A stretch of 64,000 nucleotides of DNA from an uncultured Anaerolineae bacterium (GCA_934216615.1 CAKQCB010000001.1:372001-436000), one strand, 5' to 3'; shown: positions 35,352 through 44,664, counted from the stretch's first letter. Notes: a model not told the origin generated them from the sequence alone. Translations and numbers: made by a program.

Positions 35352-37157
35352 ATGAAGCGTGAAAACATTCGAAATTTTTGTATTATCGCGCATATTGATC
35401 ACGGGAAAAGCACCCTAGCGGACCGCTTACTTCAGCTTACGCATACCGTAAGTGACCGTGAAATGCAGGAACAACTGTTAGATAGCATGGACTTGGAACG
35501 TGAACGCGGGGTCACCATCAAAGCGTCTGCTGTTCGTATGACCTATGAATCACGTAACGGGGAAATGTACGAAATCAACTTGATTGACACCCCCGGACAC
35601 GTGGACTTTGGCTATGAAGTCAGTCGTGCGCTGCAAGCGTGTGAAGGTGCAATCCTCGTGGTCGATGCCAGCCAAGGGATTGAAGCACAAACGCTCGCCA
35701 ACGTCTATCTTGCGATTGAGCATGACCTTGAAATCATTCCGGTGCTCAATAAGGTTGATCTTCCTGCTGCCCGCCCTGATGATATTGCGCAAGATGTCGA
35801 AAACTTATTAGGTGTTCCTGCAGAAGATATTTTGCGTATTTCAGCGAAACAAGGTTTGGGTATTCAAGATGTCCTTGAAGCCGTGATCGAACGCATCCCT
35901 GCCCCTAAAGGCGATGTGAACGCCCCTTTAAAAGCGCTTGTGTTCGATTCTCACTACGATGCTTATAAAGGCGTCGTGGCATACGTCCGTATTGTGGACG
36001 GTATGCTGAACAAAAATAATAATTTCACCTTGATGTCTACGGGGGCACGGTTTGAACCTGTCGAAATTGGCACATTCCGTCCCCAAATGATGAGTGGTGA
36101 TACCTTAGTCGCTGGCGAAGTTGGTTATGTCGCAACAGGCTTTAAGACGGTGCGTGAATGTCGTGTAGGTGACACCATCACCAACGTCATCAACGGCGCG
36201 AAAGAAAGCTTGCCCGGCTATCAGCAAGTAAAACCGATGGTGTTTGCGGGAATCTACCCTGTCAACAATGACGACTATACCGATCTGCGCGAAGCGTTGG
36301 ATAAGCTTCAGCTCAATGATGCTTCGTTGGTGTATGAGCCGGAAACATCTCAAGCCTTAAATTTCGGGTTTCGCGTGGGCTTTCTCGGTTTGTTCCATAT
36401 GGAAATCGTGCAAGAGCGTATTGAGCGAGAATATGATCTTGATATTCTGGCGACAGCACCGAGCGTAGAATACGAATTGCAGATGCGGGATGGCACTGTC
36501 ACGACGATTGATAGTCCGGCAGAGCTTCCCGACCCCAGCTTGATTGAGGAAATTCGCGAACCGTGGATGAAAATCCAGTTGTATACCCCTGAAGAATATA
36601 TCGGGGTGATCATGGATTTGGTCATCAAGAAACGCGGTGAATACGTCAACATGGAATATATTGATAAAACCCGTGTCATTTTGACGTATCTATTCCCGCT
36701 TTCTGAGTTGATCATTGATTTCTACGACCGCCTCAAAAGCGCAACCAAAGGCTATGCCAGTTTAGACTATCAATTTGATAGTTATAAAGCAGAAGACCTT
36801 GTGAAGTTAGACATCCTTGTGAACGGCGAACCTGTGGATGCCTTGGCGATCATCGCCCATCGCGATCACGCCTACCACAAGGGACAAAAATTTGTCTCGA
36901 AATTAAAAGACCTCATTCCGCGCCAGCAGTTTGCGGTGCCCATCCAAGCGGCGATTGGCAAGAAGGTCATTTCCCGTGCAGATGTCAAAGCGATGCGTAA
37001 AGACGTGCTTGCAAAATGTTATGGCGGGGATATTAGCCGTAAGCGCAAACTGCTCGAAAAGCAGAAAAAAGGCAAGAAGCGCATGAAGATGATCGGCTCT
37101 GTCGAAGTGCCACAAGAAGCTTTCATGGCACTTCTGAGCTTAGACGAAGAAGATTAA
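35352..37157 (+). CDS. lepA: Elongation factor 4 (LepA) GTPase
   Basis: A 601-residue translational GTPase of normal LepA length. The G1 motif AHIDHGKST (13-21), the G3 region IDTPGHVDF and NKVDLP (G4) are intact. The C-terminal LepA-specific domain ends with [20 protein letters not shown], diagnostic of EF4 rather than BipA or EF-G. EF4 acts on stalled or back-translocated ribosomes. A TGATATACT extended -10 element lies about 40 bases upstream. The stop overlaps the convergent PyrF-like gene by four bases (TTAA). Confidence 0.96.
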   Translation: MKRENIRNFCIIAHIDHGKSTLADRLLQLTHTVSDREMQEQLLDSMDLERERGVTIKASAVRMTYESRNGEMYEINLIDTPGHVDFGYEVSRALQACEGAILVVDASQGIEAQTLANVYLAIEHDLEIIPVLNKVDLPAARPDDIAQDVENLLGVPAEDILRISAKQGLGIQDVLEAVIERIPAPKGDVNAPLKALVFDSHYDAYKGVVAYVRIVDGMLNKNNNFTLMSTGARFEPVEIGTFRPQMMSGDTLVAGEVGYVATGFKTVRECRVGDTITNVINGAKESLPGYQQVKPMVFAGIYPVNNDDYTDLREALDKLQLNDASLVYEPETSQALNFGFRVGFLGLFHMEIVQERIEREYDLDILATAPSVEYELQMRDGTVTTIDSPAELPDPSLIEEIREPWMKIQLYTPEEYIGVIMDLVIKKRGEYVNMEYIDKTRVILTYLFPLSELIIDFYDRLKSATKGYASLDYQFDSYKAEDLVKLDILVNGEPVDALAIIAHRDHAYHKGQKFVSKLKDLIPRQQFAVPIQAAIGKKVISRADVKAMRKDVLAKCYGGDISRKRKLLEKQKKGKKRMKMIGSVEVPQEAFMALLSLDEED

Positions 37158-37738
37158 ACGCGCAGTTTCAACAACGTCGCGCGGATGACTTCAGCGAAGT
37201 CTTCACCGCGCGCGGTTTCAGTCAGTTCTGCGCCATAAGTTTCAATATGTGCAAGTCCCTCACCCACCTGTAACCACAGGTGGGTTTTGCTTAATGTGGG
37301 GGTTGATGCAATCTCTGCTTGCGGTTGGTACATGACACTCTCAATCATGATGGAGTCATAAAACGCGCGGTCTTCGGAACGGACGAGTGTCGCCGCATCG
37401 ACATTGAGCGCGTGATCGCTCAGCGCGGGTAAAAAGTCGGTTCCCCAAAACGGCCCATGTAATAACACGGCTGATTCAGAAACGGCGATCATGGCAATTG
37501 TGCGTTCCAACGCGATAATCCCCGGCGCGCCCAAAGCGAAGTAACTGGCTAAGTCCAAAATATACACGCTGATGAGGTCTTGCGTAGCTTGGAAGATCGC
37601 CCGCCCAAACGGTAAAAATGGATCATCAAACCGTTGTATCGGCAGTGGCATTTTGATCAATTCCGGTTTTACCCACAGCCCTATCAAGGGTTTTTGAGTG
37701 TTTTGCCAAGCCGTAAGTTTTTGATGCGCTCTATTCAT
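37154..37738 (-). CDS. Degenerate OMP decarboxylase (PyrF type 2)-like protein
   Basis: A 194-residue protein. The stretch [20 protein letters not shown], then [20 protein letters not shown], follows the type-2 PyrF pattern FNRAIIDAT..LV.AYKPN and FYEALG..G..ALE.TI. The catalytic parts are gone. The AYKPN lysine is Ile, and the DAKRGDI motif is replaced by [11 protein letters not shown]. It is also about 70 residues shorter than PyrF. This is a motif comparison from memory, not a search, so the relationship is likely rather than proven. Its start overlaps the cinA stop by eight bases, so the two genes are coupled. Confidence 0.5.
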   Translation of the reverse strand: MNRAHQKLTAWQNTQKPLIGLWVKPELIKMPLPIQRFDDPFLPFGRAIFQATQDLISVYILDLASYFALGAPGIIALERTIAMIAVSESAVLLHGPFWGTDFLPALSDHALNVDAATLVRSEDRAFYDSIMIESVMYQPQAEIASTPTLSKTHLWLQVGEGLAHIETYGAELTETARGEDFAEVIRATLLKLRV

Positions 37739-38990
37739 GAGGTTCGATTTCTGCTTGTTCTTTCAACATGCGCCATGTTGAGGCTAAACCCCATAAAGAA
37801 GTCCACGCGTTGGCATAGTCATTCCCACCGCTAAAACCGAAACTGCGTGAACGGGTTTTCCCACCGTAAGAGACGGCTACCGCGCTCATTTCGGCGCTGT
37901 CGGCCGCATCTTCTTGGCTACTACTCAAACTCATAAAGGTGATGACAGGATGTTTTTCCCCCGCAGTTTGAGCAAAATGTCGTGCTGTTTGTTCCGCCAT
38001 TTCTCGAACAGAAGATGCCTCTGAAAACGCGATCACTTCAGATAAATCGGCAATCGTATGAAAGTGATGCGGTTCCCCTAAATGCTCGTGGATGACAGGA
38101 CTTGAGGAAAGTTTTTGATGCTGTGCAGGGGGCATCCCGACTTCGACGACGATTAATTGGGTGTTGTGTTTCGCCAGCGCTGTCCCTAATGCAGATTCTA
38201 TCGTGTCGGAATCTACGCCGAAGATGAATTTATTCATGCGCTGACGTAATTGTTCTTCAACTTCGGCAATCATCGCGCTGGCAATTTCATGACTATCCGC
38301 TTTTGCGGTGATGCGAACATCCACTTGCCCACTGTGAGCAGCCAAGCCGACGGTTGGGTTGCTGGCTTGAAGCAGTTTGTCGCCTATCAGCTCATCCAAT
38401 GCGCTTTCGCCGATGCCGGCCGTTTTCAAAACGCGCGCTTTGATGACCGTCCCGCTTAAGCCGTATTCCTTTTGTAAAAGCGGAATGACCTCTTGGGTGA
38501 ATAAATATTTCATTTCACGCGGAACCCCCGGCAAACTCAGTACGACATGGCCTTCATGTCGCACAGCGAAGCTGGGCGCTGTCCCTACCGCGTTCTCAAT
38601 GATGATCGCTTGGTCAGGGACATAGGCTTGCCGACGGTTGTTTTCCGGCATTTGTGTGCGGAACCCGCTAAAACGCATCGCGATTGCATCGAGCAATTTT
38701 TCATGAAATACCAATTCGCGGTGGGTGGCCTTCGCAACTGCTTGGCGCGTCATATCGTCAATCGTGGGGCCGAGACCGCCACACGTAATCACAACATCGG
38801 CACGGCTCATCGCAATGCGAATAGCATCCGTAATTCGATGTTCGTTATCGCCGACGGTCGTCATAAAAAACACATTGACGCCAATATCGCGCAACCCTCG
38901 TGCAATAAATACAGAATTGGTATCGGTAATTTCACCTAGTAATAATTCTGTTCCAATAGCAATAATTTCAGCAGAAACTTCGTGTGCCAT
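37731..38990 (-). CDS. cinA: CinA-family protein with altered C-terminal domain
   Basis: About 419 residues. The N-terminal MoaB-like/ADP-ribose pyrophosphatase-type domain is well kept: SAEIIAIGTELLLGEITDTN, VITCGGLGPTIDDMTRQ and LPGVPREMKYLF. The middle domain (about residues 175-255) is normal. The C-terminal domain should carry AESCTGG and SGIAGP for NMN deamidase activity, but here the places read VVEVGMPPAQ and MSLSSSQED, so deamidase activity is doubtful. ATG 38990 follows AAGGTG by nine bases and gives the usual N-terminus. Confidence 0.85.
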   Translation of the reverse strand: MAHEVSAEIIAIGTELLLGEITDTNSVFIARGLRDIGVNVFFMTTVGDNEHRITDAIRIAMSRADVVITCGGLGPTIDDMTRQAVAKATHRELVFHEKLLDAIAMRFSGFRTQMPENNRRQAYVPDQAIIIENAVGTAPSFAVRHEGHVVLSLPGVPREMKYLFTQEVIPLLQKEYGLSGTVIKARVLKTAGIGESALDELIGDKLLQASNPTVGLAAHSGQVDVRITAKADSHEIASAMIAEVEEQLRQRMNKFIFGVDSDTIESALGTALAKHNTQLIVVEVGMPPAQHQKLSSSPVIHEHLGEPHHFHTIADLSEVIAFSEASSVREMAEQTARHFAQTAGEKHPVITFMSLSSSQEDAADSAEMSAVAVSYGGKTRSRSFGFSGGNDYANAWTSLWGLASTWRMLKEQAEIEPHE

Positions 38991-39173
38991 CGCTGTTTTC
39001 ACCTTACGATTTTTTGCAAATTCGTAGTTCATCACTATAATGTGTCTAAGCAAAAAGAAATGTGCGAAAATAGCGCAAGTTCTTTATGCAAAATAAACAA
39101 TTAATGACAAAGTTGCACAAATTAAATCCATTAGTAATTCAATCTAAATAGATTCTCGTATGGAGGAGTCATT

Positions 39174-40310
39174 GTGGCAAGTGTAACCTTTCGCCATGTG
39201 TGGAAACGCTATCCGAATAATGTGGCGGCAGTAAAAGATTTAAGTATCGAAGTTGCGGATAAAGAATTTCTTGTTTTAGTAGGCCCCTCAGGGTGCGGTA
39301 AGTCAACCAGCTTGCGTATGTTGGCGGGTTTAGAAGAAGTCTCCGAAGGTGAAATTCTTATTGGGGATCGTGTGGTAAACAATGTTGCGCCAAAAGATCG
39401 CGATATTGCCATGGTCTTCCAAAGTTACGCACTCTACCCCCACATGACCGTTTATGACAATATGGCATTCGGTCTCCGTTTACGTAAAACCCCCAAAGCA
39501 GAAATTGATAAGCGCGTTCGTGATGCAGCCAAGAGCTTAGGTATTGAGCAAATGCTGGATCGTCGTCCTCGTCAACTTTCGGGTGGTCAGCGTCAACGTG
39601 TGGCTGTAGGCCGCGCCATCGTGCGTGAACCATCGGTCTTCTTGATGGACGAACCGCTCTCGAACTTAGATGCAAAACTGCGTGTGGAAGCCCGTTCTTT
39701 CATCAGCAAACTGCACCAACGTCTAGAAACCACCTTCATCTATGTGACCCACGATCAAACAGAAGCGATGACGATGGGTACACGTATTTGTGTGTTGAAT
39801 GCGGGTGAATTGCAACAAATGGATACCCCGTACAATTTGTACCACAACCCACGCAATAAATTTGTGGCGAGCTTCATTGGTAGCCCGTCCATGAACTTCT
39901 TTGATGGTAACTTGGTACAAGAAGATGCGCGCCTCTACTTCCGATCCCAAAATATGAATTTGCCCATCCCTGCTTCTAAAGCAGATATGTTCAAGTCGCA
40001 CGTGGGCAAGCGCGTCCTGTTCGGCATTCGCCCAGAAGATATTGATGATGTTGATTACCAACGTCAAAACATTACCCCTGCAGTGATCGAAACCACCGTT
40101 GATGTGGTCGAACAAATGGGTAATGAAATGATCCTGTACTTGGATGCCGCAGGTAAAACCTTCGTTGCTCGTACCGACCCCCGCACTAGCGCCCGTATTG
40201 GGAATAAATTAGGGGTCGCCTTCAACATGGATAACATCCACATTTTCGACGTAGATACTGAATTATCGTTGTCTTACGATCATAAAGCGGCTGCTCCAGC
40301 GGTTGTCTAA
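39174..40310 (+). CDS. Sugar ABC transporter ATP-binding protein (MsmX/UgpC/MalK type)
   Basis: A 378-residue ATPase. Walker A GPSGCGKST, the Q-loop FQSYALYPHMTVYDN, the signature LSGGQRQRVA, Walker B VFLMDEPLSNLD and the switch His in THDQTEA are intact in residues 1-235. The C-terminal OB-fold regulatory domain (NFFDGNLV..., FGIRPEDI) marks the sugar/glycerophosphate importer class. No permease or binding-protein genes lie nearby, and it has its own terminator, so it may serve several transporters, as MsmX does. The start is GTG 39174, about seven bases after GGAGG. Confidence 0.93.
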   Translation: MASVTFRHVWKRYPNNVAAVKDLSIEVADKEFLVLVGPSGCGKSTSLRMLAGLEEVSEGEILIGDRVVNNVAPKDRDIAMVFQSYALYPHMTVYDNMAFGLRLRKTPKAEIDKRVRDAAKSLGIEQMLDRRPRQLSGGQRQRVAVGRAIVREPSVFLMDEPLSNLDAKLRVEARSFISKLHQRLETTFIYVTHDQTEAMTMGTRICVLNAGELQQMDTPYNLYHNPRNKFVASFIGSPSMNFFDGNLVQEDARLYFRSQNMNLPIPASKADMFKSHVGKRVLFGIRPEDIDDVDYQRQNITPAVIETTVDVVEQMGNEMILYLDAAGKTFVARTDPRTSARIGNKLGVAFNMDNIHIFDVDTELSLSYDHKAAAPAVV

Positions 40311-40337
40311 TTCAGTTCGCGTAATATTTGAGCTGTT

Positions 40338-40366
40338 AACCGCCTCTATGACAGAGGCGGTTTTAA
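40338..40366 (+). terminator. Intrinsic terminator after the sugar ABC ATPase gene
   Basis: AACCGCCTCT and AGAGGCGGTT form a 10-base-pair stem around ATGAC, followed by TTTTAATTTA. Confidence 0.85.
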
Positions 40367-40433
40367 TTTATCCGCTATACGGCTCACCTTTGATAAACAT
40401 TGCGTTCATCCGACATGAATTTGGGAGTTTTGT

Positions 40434-41459
40434 GTGAAAATTGCACTCCACACAAGTAGTGACTGTTTTGAAGAATTAAAAGAAGAATGGAATCCCCTGC
40501 TTCGAAAAAGCACCTCTAACTTAATTTTTTTAAGTTGGGAGTGGCAACATACATGGTGGAAAAGTTATGAAGCAGGTGACTTGTGGATCGTCACCTTACG
40601 AAATGATGATGATACGCTCATTGCAATTGCTCCATGGTTTATTCAAACCTATGACTCAAAGCGCGTTTTACGCATTGTAGGTTGTGTGGATGTCACGGAT
40701 TATGTAGACATCATCGCTGCCCCTGAGCATCTCACTGAAGTATATGACACACTGGCTCAGTTTTTACTGGAACACAATAACGAGTTTGACCGCATCAACT
40801 TGTGTAATATCCAAGAGAAATCGCCTTCCTGTACAGAATTCTTGAACGCATTGAAAACACGCGGTTTTGATGCCAAGCTCGAATTCCAAGAAGTCTGCCC
40901 GATCATCACCCTTCCCGCTACTTTTGAAGATTACCTCAACCAACTCGATAAAAAACAGCGCCATGAAATACGGCGAAAAATTCGCAAAGCAGAAAACGAA
41001 ACCGATTTAACATGGTATTTTGTTGGCGAAGAACACAACTTTGAAGATGAAATCAACACCTTCTTCCACTTGATGGCGACGAGCCAGCCTTCTAAAGCAG
41101 AATTTTTGCAGGACGAAAAGAATGCACATTTCTTCCGTTCTATTCTGTACGTCATGCGCGATGCGGGATGGCTGAATTTAAGCATCCTGAAAATGAACGG
41201 CATCCCTGTTGCGGCCTATTGCAACTTTGACTATGACAATCATATTCAAGTCTATAATTCCGGCTTAGATATCAATCAATTTAACACGTTGAGTTCAGGG
41301 ATTGTATTACTCTCATTCTTGATCGAAGACGCGATCAAGAAACAGCGAAGCATATTTGACTTCTTGCGCGGGAACGAAACCTATAAGTACCGCATGGGGG
41401 CAAAAGATACCGTTGTCTACATGCTCAAAGCCAAGGTAGAACAACCTGTGAGCGTATAA
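40434..41459 (+). CDS. GNAT-type acyltransferase (BioF2/FemAB-like acetyltransferase domain)
   Basis: A 341-residue protein resembling the CelD/Acetyltransf_6 group of double-GNAT proteins. The N-terminus reads FLSWEWQHTWWKSY, a common opening of this family. The second half has KKQRHEIRRKIRKAE and ILKMNGIPVAAYCNFDYDNHIQVYNSGLD, and ends DFLRGNETYKYRMGAKD, also typical. These proteins are often linked to polysaccharide or cell-surface modification; the substrate is unknown. GTG 40434 follows GGGAG. It is transcribed alone. Confidence 0.78.
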   Translation: MKIALHTSSDCFEELKEEWNPLLRKSTSNLIFLSWEWQHTWWKSYEAGDLWIVTLRNDDDTLIAIAPWFIQTYDSKRVLRIVGCVDVTDYVDIIAAPEHLTEVYDTLAQFLLEHNNEFDRINLCNIQEKSPSCTEFLNALKTRGFDAKLEFQEVCPIITLPATFEDYLNQLDKKQRHEIRRKIRKAENETDLTWYFVGEEHNFEDEINTFFHLMATSQPSKAEFLQDEKNAHFFRSILYVMRDAGWLNLSILKMNGIPVAAYCNFDYDNHIQVYNSGLDINQFNTLSSGIVLLSFLIEDAIKKQRSIFDFLRGNETYKYRMGAKDTVVYMLKAKVEQPVSV

Positions 41460-41487
41460 AAAAACGCGGTCAACTGACCGCGTTTTT
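41460..41487. terminator. Bidirectional intrinsic terminator
   Basis: AAAAACGCGGTCA and TGACCGCGTTTTT form an almost uninterrupted palindrome starting in the GNAT stop codon. It separates that gene from the convergent small gene at 41489. Confidence 0.9.
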
Positions 41488-41488
41488 C

Positions 41489-41797
41489 TTACCCACCATA
41501 CGCATTCGGAATATCCGCCACGAGGGTTGTCACATATGGCTTCCCTGATATTTGAATTTCCAATGCTTCGTCTTCTGTCAAGAGCGTTTGCCCTTTGTGA
41601 TACAGCACATCATTGAATGCATCATAACGGTAACGGCGGTTCACCCAACCGTATAAGCCGTGTTGAAAGGCAACATCAAACTGCACGGCCTGATCTTCTT
41701 CAATGATGATTTCATCAACGATCCAAACGGGTGCGTATTGGGCGAGATGCGCTTTCGCTTTAATATCCCGCTTGTTCAAAATCGTATCAGGATTCAT
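41489..41797 (-). CDS. Small protein of unknown function
   Basis: A 102-residue protein with no signal peptide or membrane helix and no motif I recognise. It is acidic and mixed alpha/beta in character, with the aromatic stretch GLYGWVNRRYRYDAFNDVLYHKG in the middle. It ends directly against the shared terminator and starts about 157 bases from purH, divergently. Codon use looks like its neighbours, so it is likely real. Confidence 0.6.
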   Translation of the reverse strand: MNPDTILNKRDIKAKAHLAQYAPVWIVDEIIIEEDQAVQFDVAFQHGLYGWVNRRYRYDAFNDVLYHKGQTLLTEDEALEIQISGKPYVTTLVADIPNAYGG

Positions 41798-41954
41798 TCT
41801 TCACTTCCCTGAAATAGTGGCAAAGATTTCCTATAGTGTAGTCTATTTTAACGATGTTGAGCAAAAAACCATAGTGTAACGTTCGGTTTACCCTTATTTT
41901 TCAGAAAAGAATATAATCGCTCCGTTTTCATTGATCGTTTGGGAAGGACTACTC

Positions 41955-43493
41955 ATGCCACGCGCGCTTCTTAGTGTGTACGACAAAACAGGACTTATTG
42001 AATTTGCTTCGCGGTTAGCAGGCTTAGGTTGGGATTTAATTGCAAGTGGCGGAACTGAACGCGCCCTACGTGAGGCAGGCTTCAAAGTTACGCCTGTAGA
42101 AACCGTTACGGGCACAGATGAAATGCTCGGTGGGCGTGTAAAAACTTTACACCCCGCAATCCATGCAGGGATTCTCGTTCGCGATTCGCAAGCTGATCTC
42201 AACCAGCTTGAAGCACATGGTTATGAACCGATCCGCATGGTGGTTTGCAACTTGTATCCCTTTCAAGAAACTGTCGCAAAAGAAGGCATCTCGATTCAAG
42301 ACGCAGTCGAACAAATTGACATCGGCGGTGTGACGCTCATCCGCGCAGCGGCGAAAAACTTTTTGCACGCCGTTGTGGTTTCAGATGTCAATGATTATGA
42401 ACGCATTGGCGACTTACTGGAGCAACACGGGGAAATTGATATCGCTGTGCGTCGTGAGTTAGCGATCAAAGCATTTGCCCACACGCGCGATTACGACACG
42501 GCAATTCATGCCTATCTTTCTCAGGGAACAGATGCGGTAGAACTCAACGAAGAACTGCCTGAGACATTATCGCTCGGCTTATACCGAGCGCAAGTCTTAC
42601 GTTATGGCGAAAACCCACACCAACAAGGTGCGTACTATACCCGTATTGCCAACAGCGGGCCGTTGGGGGGAAAGGTACTCGGCGGTAAGGAACTGTCTTA
42701 TAACAACATTTTAGACCTTGATGCCGCGTGGCGTGCCGTCAGTACGTATAGCCGTGCAACAGTAGTGATTGTGAAACATCTCAACCCGGTAGGCATCGCC
42801 AGCGGGAACAGTATCGCGGAGGCCTACCCGCATGCATTTGCTTCTGACCCTGTTTCTGCCTTCGGTGGTGTGATCGCCGTCAATCAAACGGTGGATGAGG
42901 CGTTTGTAGACACGCTAGGTTCGCTCTTTTTAGAGGCTATCGTCGCGCCGAACTTCACTTCTAAAGCGCAGGCGATGCTGAATGAGAAGCGGAAAAACTG
43001 TCGCTTATTGCAGGTGAATAGCTTTTATGATGGGCGCGACTTTGAAATCAAGTCGGTGCATCGCGGGTTTCTCGTCCAGCGCATCGACCTCGGCGACCCT
43101 GAAAACAGCAATTACACGGTGGTATCAAAACGTACACCCACCACCCAAGAACTGGATGCTTTGCAGTTTGCATGGCGCGCTGTGCAACATGTAAAATCCA
43201 ACGCGATTGTGATCGCCAATGGATACGCAACGCTTGGGGTTGGCGGGGGGTTACCCAGTCGTGTGGATGCTGCCAAGATCGCGGTAGAAAAAGCGGGCGA
43301 ACGAAGCCGAGGTGCTGTTTTAGCCTCTGATGCGTTCTTTCCATTTGCTGACGGAATTGAGGTGGCCGCCAAAGCAGGCATCACCGCCATTATTCAACCT
43401 GGGGGTTCGATCCGAGACAGCGAAGTGATCCAAGTTGCGGATAGTGCAGACATCGCCATGATCATTACAGGAGTGCGACACTTCCGACACTAA
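41955..43493 (+). CDS. purH: Bifunctional AICAR formyltransferase / IMP cyclohydrolase
   Basis: A 512-residue enzyme doing the last two steps of IMP synthesis. The N-terminal cyclohydrolase domain shows LLSVYDKTGLIEFA and GGRVKTLHPAIHAGIL. The C-terminal formyltransferase domain has LRYGENPHQQGAYY, the KELSYNNILDLDAAWRA segment and VIVKHLNPVG, and ends with SDAFFPFADGIEVAAKAGI and IQPGGSIRD. ATG 41955 follows AAGGA by about eight bases; an upstream in-frame codon lacks such a site. It is transcribed alone, upstream of the tRNA. Confidence 0.96.
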   Translation: MPRALLSVYDKTGLIEFASRLAGLGWDLIASGGTERALREAGFKVTPVETVTGTDEMLGGRVKTLHPAIHAGILVRDSQADLNQLEAHGYEPIRMVVCNLYPFQETVAKEGISIQDAVEQIDIGGVTLIRAAAKNFLHAVVVSDVNDYERIGDLLEQHGEIDIAVRRELAIKAFAHTRDYDTAIHAYLSQGTDAVELNEELPETLSLGLYRAQVLRYGENPHQQGAYYTRIANSGPLGGKVLGGKELSYNNILDLDAAWRAVSTYSRATVVIVKHLNPVGIASGNSIAEAYPHAFASDPVSAFGGVIAVNQTVDEAFVDTLGSLFLEAIVAPNFTSKAQAMLNEKRKNCRLLQVNSFYDGRDFEIKSVHRGFLVQRIDLGDPENSNYTVVSKRTPTTQELDALQFAWRAVQHVKSNAIVIANGYATLGVGGGLPSRVDAAKIAVEKAGERSRGAVLASDAFFPFADGIEVAAKAGITAIIQPGGSIRDSEVIQVADSADIAMIITGVRHFRH

Positions 43494-43514
43494 AAAGATT
43501 CTCAACTTCTGCCC

Positions 43515-43543
43515 TTGCGAACAAGCTAAGCCAATGTTAGACT
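43515..43543 (+). promoter_or_regulatory. Promoter of the tRNA-Thr gene
   Basis: TTGCGA (43515-43520) and TAGACT (43538-43543) are 17 bases apart, and the -10 box ends 12 bases before the tRNA. Confidence 0.5.
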
Positions 43544-43555
43544 TTGGGCGTAGTT

Positions 43556-43627
43556 GCCACCTTAGCTCAACGGCAGAGCAACCGCTTCGTAAGCGGTAGG
43601 TTTTGGGTTCAAATCCCAAAGGTGGCT
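43556..43627 (+). tRNA. tRNA-Thr (anticodon CGT)
   Basis: A full cloverleaf can be drawn. Acceptor GCCACCT (43556-43562) pairs with AGGTGGC (43620-43626). Anticodon stem ACCGC/GCGGT holds the 7-base loop TTCGTAA with CGT at 43588-43590. The T arm GGG-TTCAAAT-CCC region is standard. G1-C72 and C2-G71 agree with threonine identity. The CCA end is not encoded. Confidence 0.95.
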
Positions 43628-43635
43628 TTCCAAAA

Positions 43636-43674
43636 AATATGCCCGCCAAGAGGTTTCTCTTTAGCGGGCATATT
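43636..43674 (+). terminator. Hairpin terminator after tRNA-Thr
   Basis: AATATGCCCGC (43636-43646) pairs with GCGGGCATATT (43664-43674), followed by ACTTTATTT. It probably ends the tRNA transcript just before udk. Confidence 0.7.
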
Positions 43675-43704
43675 ACTTTATTTAAGCTGGAGCTGGATTT
43701 TACA

Positions 43705-44364
43705 ATGAGCGAAAGTCTTCTACCTGTCACGATTTGTGTAGCAGGCGGAACCGGGTCTGGAAAGACGACCGTTTCAACTGCCATCGTAGAACGTATCGGA
43801 AGTGAAAACATTTCCTATGTTCCGCATGATGCCTATTATAAGGACATTACTGAAACCCTACCTTTAGATGAAACGGGGCGTGTCAATTTTGATCATCCAG
43901 AGGCGTTAGATACCCCGTTGATGCGTGAGCATCTTCTTGCTCTACAACAAGGTAAAAGCATTGAAATTCCTGTGTATGATTTCACGACGGATTCGCGCAC
44001 AGGCGAATTCATTCATGTGGAGCCACAACCAATCATTTTGGTCGAAGGGATTTTGACTTTATCCGAGCCTACCCTGCGTCCTTTATTCGACGTAAAAATA
44101 TTTGTCGATGCCGACCCGGATATCCGTTTTATCCGCCGTTTGAAGCGCGATATTGTAGAGCGCGGGCGTAATCCCGAATCGGTGATCAGTCAATATCTGA
44201 CGACGGTTCGCCCGATGCACCTTGAATTTGTCGAGCCGAGCAAGCGCTATGCCGATGTTATCATCCCTGAAGGTGGGTTTAATACCGTTGCGATTGATAT
44301 GATTTCGGATCGAATTCGCAATTTATTGAAACTTCGTCCAAGCCGCCCGACGGGCAGGGATTGA
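43705..44364 (+). CDS. udk: Uridine kinase
   Basis: A 219-residue P-loop kinase that phosphorylates uridine and cytidine for salvage. The Walker A GGTGSGKTT is near residues 13-21. HDAYYKDITETLP, then NFDHPEALDTPLM, and VEGILTL are typical Udk signatures. DADPDIRFIRRLKRDIVERGRNPESV forms the lid. ATG 43705 is chosen because any longer frame would run into the tRNA and its terminator. Its stop codon overlaps the -35 box of the following T-box transcript. Confidence 0.94.
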   Translation: MSESLLPVTICVAGGTGSGKTTVSTAIVERIGSENISYVPHDAYYKDITETLPLDETGRVNFDHPEALDTPLMREHLLALQQGKSIEIPVYDFTTDSRTGEFIHVEPQPIILVEGILTLSEPTLRPLFDVKIFVDADPDIRFIRRLKRDIVERGRNPESVISQYLTTVRPMHLEFVEPSKRYADVIIPEGGFNTVAIDMISDRIRNLLKLRPSRPTGRD

Positions 44365-44390
44365 TTCCCATAAAAATATCATGCTATACT
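44361..44390 (+). promoter_or_regulatory. Promoter of the T-box-controlled methyltransferase-valS operon
   Basis: TTGATT (44361-44366) and TATACT (44385-44390) with an 18-base spacer, preceded by TGC as in an extended -10 element. Transcription would begin near 44397, at the T-box leader. Confidence 0.65.
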
Positions 44391-44396
44391 TCAAGC

Positions 44397-44642
44397 ACAA
44401 CTGGATATGAACAACCATGACAGGGAAAAGTAAACGCCCCTTCTTTTGTAAGAGAGTGTGAACCATCGGCTGAAAGTTCACTCAAAAGACCCGTTAAAAA
44501 GTCACCCTCGAGTTGCGCTGCCGAACTCAAAAATAAGCAGTGCCGGGAATGCCCGTTATAGCGATCAAAGTGCTGTGGATTCATTTCTGCAGAAACAAGG
44601 TGGTACCACGAAGCCCATCGTCCTTGTGTCGATGGGCTTTTT
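44397..44642 (+). promoter_or_regulatory. T-box riboswitch, valine specifier (GTC)
   Basis: The T-box sequence AAGGTGGTACCACG is at 44597-44610; its TGGT can pair with ACCA, the 3' end of tRNA-Val. It runs into a terminator (AAGCCCATCG/CGATGGGCTT plus T-run, 44611-44642). Stem I can be drawn: basal AGGG/CCCT (44422-44425 with 44505-44508), then a specifier loop with AGTA (44429-44432) facing AAAAAGTCA. Above it AACG/CGTT, CTTTTG/CAAAAG and GTGAAC/GTTCAC lead to a terminal loop with GGCTGAAA. The codon in the specifier loop is GTC (44501-44503), for valine, followed by A. valS lies downstream, so uncharged tRNA-Val should permit read-through. Confidence 0.9.
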
Positions 44643-44664
44643 GTATCTAAGGTAAGGAGTGAAA

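Noticed and set aside
35352..37157. Possible BipA/TypA instead of LepA
   Set aside because: The C-terminal [20 protein letters not shown] block and overall length are specific for LepA.
38250..39027. Plus-strand frames of up to 130 codons within cinA
   Set aside because: Antisense to a conserved gene, without start signals.
43603..43704. Longer N-terminus for uridine kinase starting inside the tRNA-Thr gene
   Set aside because: It would translate the tRNA 3' half and the terminator; the conserved Udk sequence begins at ATG 43705.
43320..43811. 163-codon minus-strand frame across the purH end, the tRNA and the udk start
   Set aside because: It would run through a tRNA gene and two conserved genes, so it cannot be a real protein gene.
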